Source: Nocardiopsis ansamitocini (GTDB lineage: Bacteria > Actinomycetota > Actinomycetes > Streptosporangiales > Streptosporangiaceae). Taken from it: DNA of 64,000 nucleotides. Positions 63,271-64,000 of this stretch are shown one piece after another; position 1 is the first letter of the stretch; every line of letters begins with the position of its first letter. The position numbers and the translations under genes were made by a program. The notes under the pieces were generated by a model that saw only the letters and a list, made by a program, of their open reading frames with translations, did no database searches and had not been told where the DNA came from. The DNA lies in the NCBI RefSeq assembly GCF_030268225.1, contig NZ_BSQG01000002.1, positions 372,001-436,000 of the forward strand, in the 5' to 3' direction.

Positions 63271-64000
63271 GTGAACGGAGACGGGCGGGAACCGGGGGCG
63301 GACGCCTCGTTGCCTCCGGCCCGGTGGGCCGCGCTCTGCTTCGCACTGGGGGCGGTGGCACTGGCGCTGGGAATCCTGGTGTGGAACGCGGCCACCCCGG
63401 CCGTCGAGGAGCCCGCGCCGACCGCCCAGGGCGACCGCCACGCGGTGCCCGGCGTCGAGACGAGCGCCGAGGCCGATTCCCGTAGCGGGCTCTACCAGGG
63501 ACGTCCCACCGGAGAGACCGCCCTGCTGGACAATCCCCTCTACACCACCGGCCGGTTGGCCCCGTTGCCCTGTCCCGCCCCCGAACTCGACGTCACCGAC
63601 CAGGTGTCGATGGGAGAGTTCCTGCACACGGTCAGCGACTGTCTGGACCAGGCGTGGGCCGCCCAGTTCGCCAAGGCCGGCATCCATTTCGATCCGCCGA
63701 GCCGCGTCTTCTGGGACGAACCGGGGACGAGTCCCTGCCGCGAGTACCCCTCCAGCGCGGGGGCCTTCTACTGTCGTGCCAGCAAGAGCGTGTACATCGG
63801 TACCGCCGACATCGTCGAGAAGTGGAACGGTACGACCGACAGCGTCGTCTACGCCTCGCTGCTCGCCCACGAGTACGGCCACCACGTGCAGGGCGAATCG
63901 GGACTGCTGGAGTACTACCACGAGCGCCGCGGCCTGGAACCCGATCCGGCGGAGCAGAGCGGGTGGACCCGGAAGGGGGAGCTTCAGGCCAACTGCCTGG
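63271..64000 (+). CDS. neutral zinc metallopeptidase (second copy, cut by window end)
   Basis: From a GTG at 63271 the frame is open to the last base (243 codons read). It has a membrane helix at about 20-40 (WAALCFALGAVALALGILVW), the family's DCLDQAWAAQFAKAG and SPCREYPSSAGAFYC segments, the zinc motif HEYGHHVQGESG (His200, His204) and RKGELQANCL at the edge. It is a clear tandem paralogue of the preceding gene, with the same Cys pattern. The stop lies beyond the window. Confidence 0.9.
   Translation, partial: MNGDGREPGADASLPPARWAALCFALGAVALALGILVWNAATPAVEEPAPTAQGDRHAVPGVETSAEADSRSGLYQGRPTGETALLDNPLYTTGRLAPLPCPAPELDVTDQVSMGEFLHTVSDCLDQAWAAQFAKAGIHFDPPSRVFWDEPGTSPCREYPSSAGAFYCRASKSVYIGTADIVEKWNGTTDSVVYASLLAHEYGHHVQGESGLLEYYHERRGLEPDPAEQSGWTRKGELQANCL

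Overview
The window is high-GC DNA (roughly 70% by eye) with GTG and TTG starts, short chaplins, an Lsr2, a ClpC and a classic CelR-type operator in front of a xylanase gene. These features point to a filamentous actinomycete, most likely of the Nocardiopsis/Thermobifida group. That placement is inference: no rRNA or other marker gene is present.

Left part (1-24.9 kb) is a conserved housekeeping block whose order resembles that of Streptomyces. It runs dacB / ppa, a cysteine-rich leader peptide with a degenerate cysteine-dioxygenase-like cupin, a DUF2342 metalloprotease, tilS, hpt, ftsH, folE, then folP, a SnoaL-like gene, folB, folK, DUF3180 and two PH-domain membrane proteins. Two tandem chaplin genes follow, then a cofactor cluster (DUF2520, panC, a single-gene nadB-nadC fusion, coaX) for pantothenate/CoA and NAD. 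Most genes within the fol and pan/nad blocks overlap by 4-8 bases and are probably co-transcribed.

Middle part (25-40.9 kb) is accessory. It holds an isoaspartyl-methyltransferase-like gene with a 42-residue zinc-ribbon gene, three I-E-like CRISPR arrays with no cas genes in the window, XRE-DUF5753/DUF397 and BldC-like/DUF5753 regulator pairs, a membrane-anchored pentapeptide-repeat protein, and a large HTH + P-loop + TPR protein with nearly identical 96-bp repeats. A putative immunity protein, a TetR/SDR pair and a MerR/YnfA pair follow. Arrays 2 and 3 share a repeat and bracket the pentapeptide/TPR genes.

Right part (41-64 kb) returns to core genes: lysS, a small HTH regulator, an ArgA-like acetyltransferase, a fused PHP/EndoQ-like plus UvrD helicase, lsr2, clpC, mutY, ygfZ, a nitrobindin, a GIDE-domain protein, a DsrE protein, a secreted GH10-CBM2 xylanase under a 34-bp palindrome, dtd, a DUF2207 protein and two tandem neutral zinc metallopeptidases. 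The second metallopeptidase runs off the window. Convergent gene pairs are repeatedly separated by strong GC hairpins that probably act as two-way terminators. No tRNA, rRNA, transposase or integrase gene was recognised.
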